Of a DNA stretch of 64,000 nt, positions 13,307 to 22,701 are shown piece by piece. The stretch is from the NCBI RefSeq assembly GCF_041915215.1, contig NZ_JAYSBV010000006.1; one strand, 5' to 3'. The notes beneath the pieces are model-generated. The model had not been told where the DNA came from and did no database searches. It saw only the letters and a program-made list of their open reading frames with translations. Made by a program: the position numbers and the translations under genes. The stretch comes from Zoogloea sp021286885. Lineage in GTDB: Bacteria; Pseudomonadota; Gammaproteobacteria; Burkholderiales; Rhodocyclaceae. The stretch's first letter is position 1. The number at the start of each line of letters is the position of its first letter.

Positions 13307-15658
13307 ATGGCCCTCGTTCCGCTGCCCCTCGATCTGGAGCCCATCGCCCGCCGCCTGCGGGTGCGGGGCATTGTGCAGGGGGTTGGCTTTCGCCCCTTCG
13401 TGTATCAGCTCGCCCTGCGTCACGGGCTGGCGGGCTGGGTGCGCAATGATGGGAACGGGGTGGAGATCGAAGTCCAGGGGCTGGCCCCGGCCCTGGGGGT
13501 GTTCGCCCACCAGCTTGAAACCGAAGCGCCACCCCTGGCCCGGGTGGATGGGCTGGAGATGCACGACATCCCGCCCGACCCCCGACGCCGGGGCTTTGCC
13601 ATTCTGGCCAGCGCCCCCGGCCCGGTGAGCACCGCCATCGGCCCCGATAGCGGCACCTGCCCGGCCTGCCTGGCAGAGCTGTTCGATCCGGCGGACCGGC
13701 GCTGGCGCTACCCCTTCATCAACTGCACCCATTGCGGCCCGCGCTACACCATCACCGCCCGGCTGCCCTACGACCGGGCCAGCACCAGCATGGCGGGCTT
13801 TGCGCTGTGTGCCGATTGTGGGCGCGAATATGCATCCCCCGGCGACCGGCGCTTTCATGCGGAGCCCAACGCCTGCCCGGCCTGTGGCCCGCGCTTGAGC
13901 CTGCTGGAGGCCCACGGCCTGCCGGTGCTGAGCCGCGATCCCATCGCCAGCACCCTGGCCCGCCTGCGGGCGGGTGAGATTGTGGCGATCAAGGGCTTGG
14001 GGGGCTTTCATCTGGTGTGCGACGCCCGCAACCCGGAGGCCGTGGCCCGTCTGCGCAGCCGCAAGCGGCGCCCGGATCAGCCCCTGGCCCTGATGTTTGC
14101 CGGGCTCCCCAGCCTCGCCCCCTGGCTGCGCTGCAGCCCGGCGGAGGCGGCTGCCCTGAGTGGTGCCCAGCGCCCGATTCTGCTGCTGGGCAAGCAGCCC
14201 GGCTTTGATGCGGCCTTGGCCGGCATCGCCCCTGGGCTCGACGAGGCCGGCGCCATGCTGCCCTACACGCCGCTCCAGTACCTGTTGTTCCACGAGGCCG
14301 CAGGCCGGCCCGCCGGCACCGCCTGGCTGGAGCAGCCCCAGCCGCTGGTGCTGGTGATGACCAGCGCCAATCCCCACGGCGAGCCCCTGGTGCGCGACAA
14401 CACCGAAGCCCTGGCCCGCCTCAAGGGGATTGCCGATGTGCTGCTGGTGCACGACCGGGACATCCTGATCCGCTGCGATGACTCGGTGCTGCGCTGGCGT
14501 AGCGATTTGCCCGGCGGGCTGCAGTTTTTGCGCCGCGCCCGGGGCTTTACCCCCCGCGCCCTGCCCCTGGCGGGCGAGGGGCCGGCGGTACTGGCGCTGG
14601 GCGGCCATTTCAAGACCACCGCCTGCCTCACCCGGGGGCGCGAAGCCTTTGTCTCCCAGCACGTGGGCGGGCTGGATAACCCGGCGGCCTGCGTGGCGCT
14701 GGAAGAAAGTGCCCGGCATCTGATGGGCATTCTCCAGCAGCGCCCGGCCCTCATCGCCCACGATGCCCATCCCGATTACTACTCCAGCCGCTTGGCGCTC
14801 CAGCTGGCCGAAGAACTGAACGTGCCCACCCTGGCGGTTCAGCATCACCACGCCCACGTGGCGGCGGTGTGTGCCGAACATCGGCTCGAAGGGCCGGTGC
14901 TGGGCTTTGCTGCCGATGGGGTCGGGCTGGGCAGCGACGGCCAGCCCTGGGGCGGCGAGCTGCTGCGGGTGGACGGGGCCGCGTGCGAGCGCATCGGCCA
15001 TCTGGCGCCCCTGGCCCTGCCCGGGGGCGACAAGGCGGCCCGGGAGCCCTGGCGTCTGGCGGTCGCCGTGCTGCATGCCCTGGGGCGGACGGATCTGGCC
15101 CGTACGCGCTTTGCCGATGAGGCCGCCCTGGGCCCCGTGCTTGCCCTGCTGGACAGTGGCCGGGCAGGCACTACCACCAGCCTGGGGCGCTGGTTTGATG
15201 CCTGCGCCGGGCTGCTCGGCATCGTGCGGCGCATCAGCTACGAAGGCCAGGCGGCCATGCAGCTTGAAGCCCTGGCCCGCCGCCCGGGGTGCGTGCCGCC
15301 CTTGGAAGAAAGTTGCGCCAGCGCGGGCCCGATCCTGGATCTACGCCCGCTCCTGGCCCGGCTGATCCAAGAGGACGACCCGGCCCAGGGCGCGGCCTTG
15401 TTCCATGCCACCCTGGTGGATGGGCTGGCCCGCTGGATCATGCTCCACGCCCAGGCCGCCGGCCTGGGGCGGGTGGTGCTCGCGGGCGGTTGTTTGCATA
15501 ACCGCCTGCTGGCGGCGGGCCTGCGCCTGCGCTTGCAAGGGGCCGGGCTGCAGGTGTTTGAGGCCTGCCAGTTGCCGGCGGGGGATGGGGGCATCGCCCT
15601 CGGCCAGGCCTGGGTCGCCCGCCAGGGGGCGGCTGCCGATTCGACAAAGGCGCCCTGA
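13307..15658 (+). CDS. hypF: Carbamoyltransferase HypF
   Basis: A 783-residue enzyme that turns carbamoyl phosphate into the thiocarboxamide on HypE, the source of the cyanide ligands. Domains in order: acylphosphatase (about 15-105, VQGVGFRPFVY), two zinc fingers with four CxxC pairs (CPAC, CTHC, CADC, CPAC at about 119-198), YrdC-like domain (about 215-390) and Kae1-like domain with the metal motif HHHAHVAA (near 513). The length is normal for the family. Nine bases separate it from hypB. Confidence 0.97.
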   Translation: MALVPLPLDLEPIARRLRVRGIVQGVGFRPFVYQLALRHGLAGWVRNDGNGVEIEVQGLAPALGVFAHQLETEAPPLARVDGLEMHDIPPDPRRRGFAILASAPGPVSTAIGPDSGTCPACLAELFDPADRRWRYPFINCTHCGPRYTITARLPYDRASTSMAGFALCADCGREYASPGDRRFHAEPNACPACGPRLSLLEAHGLPVLSRDPIASTLARLRAGEIVAIKGLGGFHLVCDARNPEAVARLRSRKRRPDQPLALMFAGLPSLAPWLRCSPAEAAALSGAQRPILLLGKQPGFDAALAGIAPGLDEAGAMLPYTPLQYLLFHEAAGRPAGTAWLEQPQPLVLVMTSANPHGEPLVRDNTEALARLKGIADVLLVHDRDILIRCDDSVLRWRSDLPGGLQFLRRARGFTPRALPLAGEGPAVLALGGHFKTTACLTRGREAFVSQHVGGLDNPAACVALEESARHLMGILQQRPALIAHDAHPDYYSSRLALQLAEELNVPTLAVQHHHAHVAAVCAEHRLEGPVLGFAADGVGLGSDGQPWGGELLRVDGAACERIGHLAPLALPGGDKAAREPWRLAVAVLHALGRTDLARTRFADEAALGPVLALLDSGRAGTTTSLGRWFDACAGLLGIVRRISYEGQAAMQLEALARRPGCVPPLEESCASAGPILDLRPLLARLIQEDDPAQGAALFHATLVDGLARWIMLHAQAAGLGRVVLAGGCLHNRLLAAGLRLRLQGAGLQVFEACQLPAGDGGIALGQAWVARQGAAADSTKAP

Positions 15659-15697
15659 AGCGGGCGTCAAATACTCCAAACCAAGGAAAACTGCGCT

Positions 15698-15949
15698 ATG
15701 TGTCTCGCCATTCCGACCCGCGTGGTCGAACTGCTGCCCGACCACCAGGCCCTCGTGGATCTGGGCGGGGTTCGCAAGGCCATCTCCCTCGAATTGGTCG
15801 ATGGGGTGGTGGTGGGGGATTACGTCATCCTCCATGTGGGCTATGCCCTCACCCGGCTGGACCCGGAAGAGGCCCGCCAGACCCTGGCGCTGATGGCCGA
15901 GGCCGGCCTGTTGGAACAAGCCCTGGGCGATGCCCGGGAAGGGGCGTGA
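15698..15949 (+). CDS. hypC: Hydrogenase maturation chaperone HypC
   Basis: An 83-residue protein starting MCLAIPTRVVEL, the hallmark of HypC. Cys2 carries the iron during ligand assembly on the HypC-HypD complex and then escorts it to the large subunit. It is the general HypC, distinct from the longer HupF at 8740. One base separates its stop from the hypD ATG. Confidence 0.96.
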   Translation: MCLAIPTRVVELLPDHQALVDLGGVRKAISLELVDGVVVGDYVILHVGYALTRLDPEEARQTLALMAEAGLLEQALGDAREGA

Positions 15950-15950
15950 A

Positions 15951-17090
15951 ATGAAATACATCGACGAATTCCGCGACGGGGAACTGGCCAAGGGCATCGC
16001 CGCCGCCATCCGGCGCGAAGCCCGACCCGAACAGCGCTACGCCTTCATGGAGTTCTGCGGCGGCCACACCCACGCCATCTCCCGCTACGGGGTGGCCGAT
16101 TTGCTGCCGCCCCAGGTGCGCATGATCCACGGCCCCGGCTGTCCGGTGTGCGTGCTGCCCATCGGGCGCATCGACCAGGTGATCCAGCTCGCCCTGGCCC
16201 AGGGCGTCACGGTATGCACCTACGCCGACACCCTGCGGGTGCCTGCATCTGGCGGCTTGTCGATGCTCAAGGCGCGGGCCCAGGGGGCCGACATCCGGAT
16301 GGTGTATTCCGCCGCCGATGCGCTCGCCCTGGCCCAGCGCGAGCCGGCACGCCAGGTGGTGTTCTTTGCCATCGGCTTTGAAACCACCACCCCGCCCACC
16401 GCCCTGGTGATCCGCCGGGCGGCGGAGCTGGGGCTCACCAACTTCAGCGTGCTGTGCTGCCATGTGCTGACCCCGGCGGCCATCACCGCGATTCTGGATT
16501 CCCCCGAGGTCAAGACCCTGGGCACCGTGCCGCTGGATGGTTTTGTGGGCCCGGCCCACGTGAGCACCGTGATCGGCAGCCGCCCCTACATGCCCTTTGC
16601 TGCCGCCTACCGCAAGCCGGTGGTGATCGCCGGCTTCGAGCCGCTGGACGTGATGCAGGCCATCCTGATGCTGGTGCGCCAGGTGAATGAGGGGCGCACC
16701 GAGGTGGAAAACGAATTCACCCGGGCCGTCACCGAAACTGGCAACCTGAAGGCCCAGGCGCTCGTGGAGGAGGTGTTTTGCCACCGCACCGAGTTTGAAT
16801 GGCGCGGCCTGGGCATGGTGCCCGATTCGGCCCTCGCCATTCGCCCGGCCTACGCGGCCTTTGATGCAGAGGCGCGCTACGGGCTCAGCTACACCCCGGT
16901 GCCGGATCACAAGTCCTGCGACTGCGGCACCATCTTGCGCGGCCTCAAGACGCCGGTGGACTGCAAGCTGTTCGGCACCGTGTGTACGCCGGAAACGCCC
17001 ATGGGGTCGTGCATGGTGTCGTCAGAGGGCGCGTGTGCGGCCCATTACACTTACGGGCGCTTCCGGGATATTCCGGTGGTGGCAGCCTGA
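15951..17090 (+). CDS. hypD: Hydrogenase maturation protein HypD
   Basis: A 379-residue Fe-S scaffold on which the Fe(CN)2CO group is built. Signatures are EFCGGHTHAI near residue 28, GPGCPVCVLP near 64, GFETTTPPTA near 147 and the C-terminal cysteines of the [4Fe-4S] site (SCDCG, CKLFGTVC, GSCMVSSEGACAA). The MKYIDEF start is chosen over an in-frame codon seven residues upstream because it matches the family and adjoins the hypC stop. The next typical partner, hypE, is displaced by 2.6 kb. Confidence 0.97.
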   Translation: MKYIDEFRDGELAKGIAAAIRREARPEQRYAFMEFCGGHTHAISRYGVADLLPPQVRMIHGPGCPVCVLPIGRIDQVIQLALAQGVTVCTYADTLRVPASGGLSMLKARAQGADIRMVYSAADALALAQREPARQVVFFAIGFETTTPPTALVIRRAAELGLTNFSVLCCHVLTPAAITAILDSPEVKTLGTVPLDGFVGPAHVSTVIGSRPYMPFAAAYRKPVVIAGFEPLDVMQAILMLVRQVNEGRTEVENEFTRAVTETGNLKAQALVEEVFCHRTEFEWRGLGMVPDSALAIRPAYAAFDAEARYGLSYTPVPDHKSCDCGTILRGLKTPVDCKLFGTVCTPETPMGSCMVSSEGACAAHYTYGRFRDIPVVAA

Positions 17091-17196
17091 GTACGCGGGC
17101 CATGCAGGGCAGACAAGTGGACTTCAGATGCGGAACGCTCGGGCCGTTAAGGCTCGACACGGCCTTTGGCAAGGCCCCCGTGCGAGGAGACCATTT

Positions 17197-19224
17197 GTGA
17201 ACCTGTTTAGCAAATTCAAGGGCGCCGCTGCCCAGGATGTCGTAACACTGCAATGCCGGGCGGGGGAATTGGATGCGCGCCTGGCCGAGTCGACCCTACG
17301 CCCATCGTTTGTGACGGGCTATGTATCGCCCCATGTGGATATTGATGCCGTAGCCCGGTGCGTCACTGCCCGTTTCCCGGGGGTGCCGGTCATGCTCTGC
17401 TCCACGGCGGGGGAGCTGTGCAGCAGCCAGGAAGGCCTGTACTGCCGGACGGGCGATAGCTGGGATCGGGTGGTGGTGCAATGCTTTGCCCCCAGCCTCA
17501 TCCGCCAGGTGCAGCTGGTGGCCTTGCCCTTGGGCTGCGAAGACCTGCGCAGCGGTGCAAGCCGGATGCAGATCCGCGACCGGATCAGCCGTATGACCGA
17601 CCAGCTCCGTTCCCTGCGTACCGAGGTGGAGATCGACTACCGGGACACCCTGGCCTACATCCTGTTTGATGGGCTGTCGGCGTCCGAGTCTTTCTTCATG
17701 GAGGCGCTCTACGATTCCGGGCGCTTCCCCTGCCTGTTTGTGGGGGGCTCGGCCGGAGGCAAGTTCGATTTCAAGAACACCTGGATACACGATGGCAAGC
17801 GCAAGCTCGAAAACCATGCGCTCATCGCCTTCATGAAAGTGGCGCCCGGGGTGCGTTTTGGCGTGTTCAAGAGCCAGAACTTCGTGCCCGATGGCCCCCA
17901 CTTCCCGGTGATTGGAGCCTCTCTGGAACAGCGTTACGTGAGCCAGGTGATCGATGCCGAAGGGCGCATCATTTCCTTTGTGGATGCCCTGTGCCAGCAA
18001 TTCCACTGCCAGGCCCATGAACTGGAGGGCAAGCTGGCCGATTACTCCTTTGCGATCCGGGTTGGGCAGGAAATCTTTGTCCGCTCGGTGGTGAAGGTGG
18101 ATGTGGCCACCCGCCGGGTGCATTTTTATTGCGACATCGCGCCCGGCGAAGAACTGTTGCTGGTGCGACGCACCGGGCTGGTGGAGAGCACCGAGCGGGA
18201 CTTCAAGCGCTTCATGGAAGGCAAGCCCGGCACGCCTGTGGCAGGCATCCTGAACGACTGCATCCTGCGCCGTTTGTACAACGACCGGGAGCTGGGGCAG
18301 ATGGGGCGGGCGCTGCCCATGTCCCAGCTGGCCGGGTTCTCGACCTTCGGGGAAATTCTCGGGCTCAACCTCAATCAGACCCTGACCGCCGTGTTTTTCT
18401 TCCGGGTCGCCCAGGGGGGCGCGTTCCGGGATGATTATGTGGACAACTTCATCGCCCACTACGGGGAGTTCAAGGCTTTCTTCCTGCGGCGCCAGAGTGC
18501 CAAGTTGGCGGGGCTGTCACGGGTAATCGTGAAGCAGATCTGCGATTTTCAGGCCCAGGTGTTTGACAGCCAGCTGGAGGCCAGCGGCTTTGATGACAGC
18601 ATCGCCCCCGTGGTGCACGGCCTCAACGGCCTGGGGGAGGCGCTCCAGGCGTCCAACGCCCTGCGCCGGGATACCGCCCGCCAGCTGGAAGACTGCGCAT
18701 CCGACCTGTACGCCTCGGTGGGGGCCCTGGCCAGCCACATCAACGAGCAGGAACAGGTGGTGCACGATGCGGGCAGCAAGGTCACCACCCTCACGCGCCA
18801 GGCGGCCGATGCGGCCGATAGTGCCCGGAATCTGGCCCATGCCAGCGGCCGCATTCAGGGTGTGGTGGAGGTCATCCAGCAGATCGCCGATCAAACCAAC
18901 CTGCTGGCCCTGAACGCCGCCATCGAGGCCGCCCGGGCCGGGGAGGCGGGCCGGGGCTTTGCGGTGGTGGCCGACGAGGTGCGCAAGCTCGCCGAAAAAT
19001 CCCGCGCCAGTGCGGGCGAAATCGGCTCGGATATTTCCACCCTGGCCAACGAGATTGGCCGGGTTGCCCAGGAGATCGAACGCCAGGCGGGAGACGTGTC
19101 CAAACTCTCGGATACCCTCCAGACCATCGAAACCTTCAGCAGCAAGACCGCCGAAACCGCCAGCCATACCCGTGGAGTGGCCGATACCCTCAAGAACCTG
19201 ACCGAGAACCAGCGCCAGCACTGA
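17197..19224 (+). CDS. Soluble chemoreceptor with FIST sensory domains
   Basis: A 675-residue protein joining N- and C-terminal FIST sensory domains (about 35-235 and 240-390; LAYILFDGLSASESF, FVGGSAGGKFDF) to a methyl-accepting chemotaxis signalling domain (about 470-675). The hairpin tip around residues 561-600 carries IADQTNLLALNAAIEAARAGE and the GRGFAVVADEVRKLAEKS motif needed to bind CheA/CheW. There is no membrane helix or signal peptide, so it should be cytoplasmic. The start is GTG, set by GAGGAG five bases upstream. Lying between hypD and hypE, it may link motility to hydrogen or redox state; the ligand is unknown. Confidence 0.88.
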   Translation: MNLFSKFKGAAAQDVVTLQCRAGELDARLAESTLRPSFVTGYVSPHVDIDAVARCVTARFPGVPVMLCSTAGELCSSQEGLYCRTGDSWDRVVVQCFAPSLIRQVQLVALPLGCEDLRSGASRMQIRDRISRMTDQLRSLRTEVEIDYRDTLAYILFDGLSASESFFMEALYDSGRFPCLFVGGSAGGKFDFKNTWIHDGKRKLENHALIAFMKVAPGVRFGVFKSQNFVPDGPHFPVIGASLEQRYVSQVIDAEGRIISFVDALCQQFHCQAHELEGKLADYSFAIRVGQEIFVRSVVKVDVATRRVHFYCDIAPGEELLLVRRTGLVESTERDFKRFMEGKPGTPVAGILNDCILRRLYNDRELGQMGRALPMSQLAGFSTFGEILGLNLNQTLTAVFFFRVAQGGAFRDDYVDNFIAHYGEFKAFFLRRQSAKLAGLSRVIVKQICDFQAQVFDSQLEASGFDDSIAPVVHGLNGLGEALQASNALRRDTARQLEDCASDLYASVGALASHINEQEQVVHDAGSKVTTLTRQAADAADSARNLAHASGRIQGVVEVIQQIADQTNLLALNAAIEAARAGEAGRGFAVVADEVRKLAEKSRASAGEIGSDISTLANEIGRVAQEIERQAGDVSKLSDTLQTIETFSSKTAETASHTRGVADTLKNLTENQRQH

Positions 19225-19338
19225 GCGGGCCGCCGCGTCCTGGGGACGCGTGTCGTGCCGAGCCTTGCGGGCCTTACACGACATGCGTCCATCCCTTTTT
19301 AGCCCTTGCGGCTGCCTGCCGGGCCAAGGCCAGCGCCC

Positions 19339-19695
19339 ATGCTGACCGGAGCCCTGCTCGGCATCCTCCATGAGGCCGCCCAGGCGGTGCTCACCCTCAC
19401 CGACGATCTGCCCACCGAGCGTCTGGCCACCCTGCGCCTGACTCGGGATGAAGTCGTGCGCCAGTTGCTGGTGATTGCCGACACCAGCCTCAATCTGCCC
19501 CCCACCACCCGGGACGCCCTGGCCAGCATCGACTGGCAGGCCTGGCCCGTGGTGGCCAGCATGCTGCGCAGCGCCGACCCTGCAGCCCGGCGTGAGGCCC
19601 TCGATTTTGCCCTCCGTTCCCTGGTGCCGGCCCTTATTCTGGGGCTGGCGCTGTACCGTAAAACCCGCCCCGAACTGTTCCGTCTGATCCCATGA
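19339..19695 (+). CDS. Hypothetical protein, 118 aa, translationally coupled to hypE
   Basis: A small protein of unknown function. It is mostly helical (ILHEAAQAVLTLTDDLPTERL; ALDFALRSLVPALILGLALY), with a hydrophobic segment near residues 97-108 that could touch or span the membrane. Its TGA overlaps the hypE ATG (ATGA), so it is part of the hyp transcript. I chose ATG 19339 over a TTG eleven codons upstream. A role in maturation or in regulating the neighbouring receptor is possible but unsupported. Confidence 0.75.
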   Translation: MLTGALLGILHEAAQAVLTLTDDLPTERLATLRLTRDEVVRQLLVIADTSLNLPPTTRDALASIDWQAWPVVASMLRSADPAARREALDFALRSLVPALILGLALYRKTRPELFRLIP

Positions 19696-20738
19696 AAAAA
19701 GCCTATGTACGTCCCCTGGATCTGCGCCAGGGCTGCGTTGACCTCTCCCACGGCGGCGGTGGCCGCAGCATGGTCCAGCTCATCAGCGATGTGTTTGGCC
19801 GGGCCTTCGACAATGAATGGCTGCGCCAGGGGGACGACGGCACCGTGTTGCCCGCCCTGGCCCCCGGCGAACAACTGGTCATGGCCACCGATGCCCATGT
19901 GGTGTCGCCCCTGTTCTTTCCGGGGGGCGACATCGGCTGTCTGGCGGTGCATGGCACCGTAAACGATGTGGCGGTGATGGGCGCCCGGCCCCTGTACCTG
20001 GCTGCCAGCTTCATCCTGGAAGAAGGTTTTCCGCTGGCTGATCTGGTGCGGATTGTCGAAAGCATGGCCCGCGCAGCCCGGGAAGCCGGCGTGCCGGTGG
20101 TGACCGGCGACACCAAGGTGGTCGAAAAGGGCCATGGGGATGGGGTGTTCATCACCACCACCGGCGTCGGCGCCCTGCCAGCCGGGCGGCGTTTGTCGGG
20201 CACCCTGGCCCGCCCGGGGGATGCGATTCTGGTCAGCGGCACCCTGGGGGATCACGGCATGGCCATCATGGCCCAGCGCGAAAACCTCGGCTTTGAGTCC
20301 TGTATCCGCTCCGACACCGCCGCCCTGCACGGGCTGGTGGAGGCTGCCCTGGCCGCCGCGCCCGGCATGCGGGTACTGCGCGACCCGACCCGGGGCGGGC
20401 TGGCCGCCACCCTCAACGAAATCGCCCAGCAATCCCGGGTGGGCATGGTGCTTGACGAAGCTGCCTTGCCGGTGGACCCGCAGGTGGCCGCCGCCTGCGA
20501 GTTTCTGGGGCTGGACCCCCTCAACATCGCCAACGAGGGCAAGCTCATCGCCATCTGCCCCGCCGCCGAAGCCGAGGCCCTGCTCGCTGCGCTGCGCGCC
20601 CACCCCCTGGGCGCCCAGGCTGCCCGCATTGGCGAGGTGATCGACGATCCCCACGCCTTTGTGCAGATGAAAACCGTGTTTGGTGGCCGGCGCATGGTGG
20701 ATTGGTTGGCCGGCGAGCAGCTGCCGCGCATCTGCTGA
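19692..20738 (+). CDS. hypE: Hydrogenase maturation protein HypE
   Basis: A 348-residue ATP-dependent dehydratase that converts the carbamoyl group received from HypF into a thiocyanate for transfer to iron. The essential C-terminus PRIC is intact with Cys348 as acceptor. Family motifs include LSHGGGGRSM near residue 19, TDAHVVSPLFFPGGDIG near 66 and DPTRGGLAATLNEIA. It closes the hyp set; no hypX gene follows, unlike in Ralstonia. Confidence 0.97.
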   Translation: MKKAYVRPLDLRQGCVDLSHGGGGRSMVQLISDVFGRAFDNEWLRQGDDGTVLPALAPGEQLVMATDAHVVSPLFFPGGDIGCLAVHGTVNDVAVMGARPLYLAASFILEEGFPLADLVRIVESMARAAREAGVPVVTGDTKVVEKGHGDGVFITTTGVGALPAGRRLSGTLARPGDAILVSGTLGDHGMAIMAQRENLGFESCIRSDTAALHGLVEAALAAAPGMRVLRDPTRGGLAATLNEIAQQSRVGMVLDEAALPVDPQVAAACEFLGLDPLNIANEGKLIAICPAAEAEALLAALRAHPLGAQAARIGEVIDDPHAFVQMKTVFGGRRMVDWLAGEQLPRIC

Positions 20739-20831
20739 GCCCACACCCAAGGGCTGCCCCCAGTGTTGCGATCATCCCCATCCGTGCTAAGAAGCAGGAT
20801 GTTGTTCTGTCCCGCCTTCAAGGAGTGAGCC

Positions 20832-21134
20832 ATGTTCATCGCCATGAACCGTTTTCGCATCGTCCCCGGGGGCGAGGCGGATTTCATCGAGATCTGGAAG
20901 AAGCGCGAATCCCGCCTGGATCAGGTGCCCGGCTTCAAATCCTTCCACCTGCTGCAAGGGGCCCAGACCCCGGAATACACCCTGTTCGCCTCCCATTCGG
21001 TGTGGGAATCCGCCGCAGCCTTTGAGGCCTGGACCCGCTCCGAGGCCTTCCGCCAGGCCCATGCGGGCGCGGGCGGGCGGCGTGATCTCTACCTGGGCCC
21101 GCCCCAGTTCGAGGGCTTCGAGGCGGTGCTCTGA
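20832..21134 (+). CDS. Antibiotic-biosynthesis-monooxygenase (ABM) family protein
   Basis: A 100-residue ferredoxin-like alpha/beta barrel protein. The pattern MFIAMNRFRIVPGGEADFIEIW, the central PGFKSFHLL and the SVWESAAAFEAWTRSEAFR segment match the ABM/HmoB-IsdG group, some of which degrade haem or oxidise small aromatics. The exact reaction cannot be deduced. AAGGAGTGAGCC precedes the ATG. It sits between hypE and hoxA in the same direction and may be a bystander. Confidence 0.85.
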   Translation: MFIAMNRFRIVPGGEADFIEIWKKRESRLDQVPGFKSFHLLQGAQTPEYTLFASHSVWESAAAFEAWTRSEAFRQAHAGAGGRRDLYLGPPQFEGFEAVL

Positions 21135-21207
21135 GCGCCGGCCCCGCGCCTTCCTGCTGACCCTCAAAAATCCTGATCTGTTGATCCTCTGACGCTCTGA
21201 TGTCCTG

Positions 21208-22701
21208 ATGTCCAATTCCCGCCGCCCTGCAAGCCGCATGGCCACCGTGCTGGTGGTCGATGATGAAGTCCGTTCCCAGGAGGCCCTGCGCCGCACCCTG
21301 GATGAAGAGTTCGAGGTGTTCACCGCCTCTTCTGCCGAAGAGGCCCAGAAAATCCTGGAGCAGGAGCCCGTCCAGATCCTGCTGTGTGACCAGCGCATGC
21401 CCGGCGAGTCGGGGGTGTCCTTCCTCAAGCGGGTGCGCAGCCAGTGGCCCGACGTGGTGCGCATCATCATCTCCGGCTACACCGACTCGGAAGACATCAT
21501 CGCCGGGATCAACGAGGCCGGGATCTACCAATACCTGCTCAAGCCCTGGCAGCCGGATGCGCTGCTCATGGCGATTCGCAATGCCGCCGAGCTTTACCGG
21601 CTCCAGGCCGAAAACCAGCGCCTGAGCTTGGAGCTGCGCACCACCAGCCCGGTGCTGCGCCGCCGGGTGGAAATGAAGTACGAGCGGGTCAAGCGCGAGT
21701 TCGGGCTGGACGGCCTCACCCGGGCCGCCGATAGCCCCCTCAACCCGGTGTGCGAGCTGATCGCCCAGGTGGCGCCGTTTGATCTTTCCGTACTGATCTC
21801 CGGCGAGTCGGGCACGGGCAAGGAAATGATCGCCCGGGCCATCCACTACCAGAGCCGGCGGGCCGACAAGGCCTTCGTGGTGGAGAACTGCGGCGCGCTG
21901 CCCGACCAGCTGCTGGAGGCCGAGCTGTTCGGCTACAAGCGGGGCGCCTTCACCGGCGCCTACGAAGACCGGATCGGGCTGTTCCAGCAGGCGGACGGGG
22001 GCACCCTGTTTCTCGACGAAATCGGCGAAACCTCCCCGGCCTTCCAGGTGAAGCTGCTGCGGGTGCTCCAGGAGGGCGAGTTCCGCCCCCTGGGCAGCCC
22101 GCGCCCGGTGACGGTGGATGTGCGGGTGATCGCCGCCACCAACCGGGATCTGGAAACCGAGGTGCGGGAAGGGCGTTTTCGGGAAGACCTGTACTACCGC
22201 CTCGCCATTGTGCCGCTCCATGTGCCGCCCCTGCGCGAGCGGCCCATGGACATCCCGCTCCTGGCCGAGCGCCTGCTGGATGCCAGCGAAAAGGCTCTGG
22301 GCAAGGAGGTCGAAGGCTTCACTCCCGAGGCCTTGGCCTGTATGGCGGCCTACCGCTGGCCGGGCAATGTGCGGGAACTCCAGAACACCATCCTGCGCAT
22401 GCTGGCCCTGACCCGGGAAAACTATCTGGGCGCCCACCTGCTCCCCGCCGGGGTGCTGGCTTCCAGCTGCGCCCAGGATGTGCAGGGCAGCGGGAGCGAT
22501 GATCTGGTCGCGGTGGGCTTTGCCGGCACCCTGCAGGAGCGGGTGGATGCCCTCGAAGCCCGGGTGCTCAAGGAAACCCTGATCCGCCTGCGCTGGAACA
22601 AGACCCGCGCCGCCAACGAGCTGGGCCTCTCCCGCGTGGGGCTGCGGGCCAAGATGGTGCGCTACGGGCTGGAGGGCGACCGCTCGGGAGGCGTGGAATG
22701 A
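21208..22701 (+). CDS. hoxA: NtrC-type hydrogenase transcription activator HoxA/HupR
   Basis: A 497-residue response regulator for hydrogenase genes. The receiver domain (12-130) has Asp61 in LLCDQRMPG as phosphate acceptor. The AAA+ domain (about 170-400) includes Walker A GESGTGKE and the sigma-54 contact loop GAFTGA; an FIS-type helix-turn-helix ends the protein (ELGLSRVGLRAKM). This fits activation of the sigma-54-like promoters before hupS, hupD and hupN. In Ralstonia and Rhodobacter the unphosphorylated form is active. The start at 21208 lacks a clear ribosome site; ATG 21238 is an alternative. The stop overlaps hoxB. Confidence 0.94.
   Translation: MSNSRRPASRMATVLVVDDEVRSQEALRRTLDEEFEVFTASSAEEAQKILEQEPVQILLCDQRMPGESGVSFLKRVRSQWPDVVRIIISGYTDSEDIIAGINEAGIYQYLLKPWQPDALLMAIRNAAELYRLQAENQRLSLELRTTSPVLRRRVEMKYERVKREFGLDGLTRAADSPLNPVCELIAQVAPFDLSVLISGESGTGKEMIARAIHYQSRRADKAFVVENCGALPDQLLEAELFGYKRGAFTGAYEDRIGLFQQADGGTLFLDEIGETSPAFQVKLLRVLQEGEFRPLGSPRPVTVDVRVIAATNRDLETEVREGRFREDLYYRLAIVPLHVPPLRERPMDIPLLAERLLDASEKALGKEVEGFTPEALACMAAYRWPGNVRELQNTILRMLALTRENYLGAHLLPAGVLASSCAQDVQGSGSDDLVAVGFAGTLQERVDALEARVLKETLIRLRWNKTRAANELGLSRVGLRAKMVRYGLEGDRSGGVE

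Noticed and set aside
12257..15076. A 939-codon minus-strand frame across hypB and hypF
   Set aside because: High GC removes stops on the opposite strand; both sense genes have complete domain sets.
8740..15949. hupF and hypC as a duplicated annotation of one gene
   Set aside because: They are separate genes of the same family with different lengths (102 and 83 residues) and different places in the cluster, as in Ralstonia and Rhizobium.
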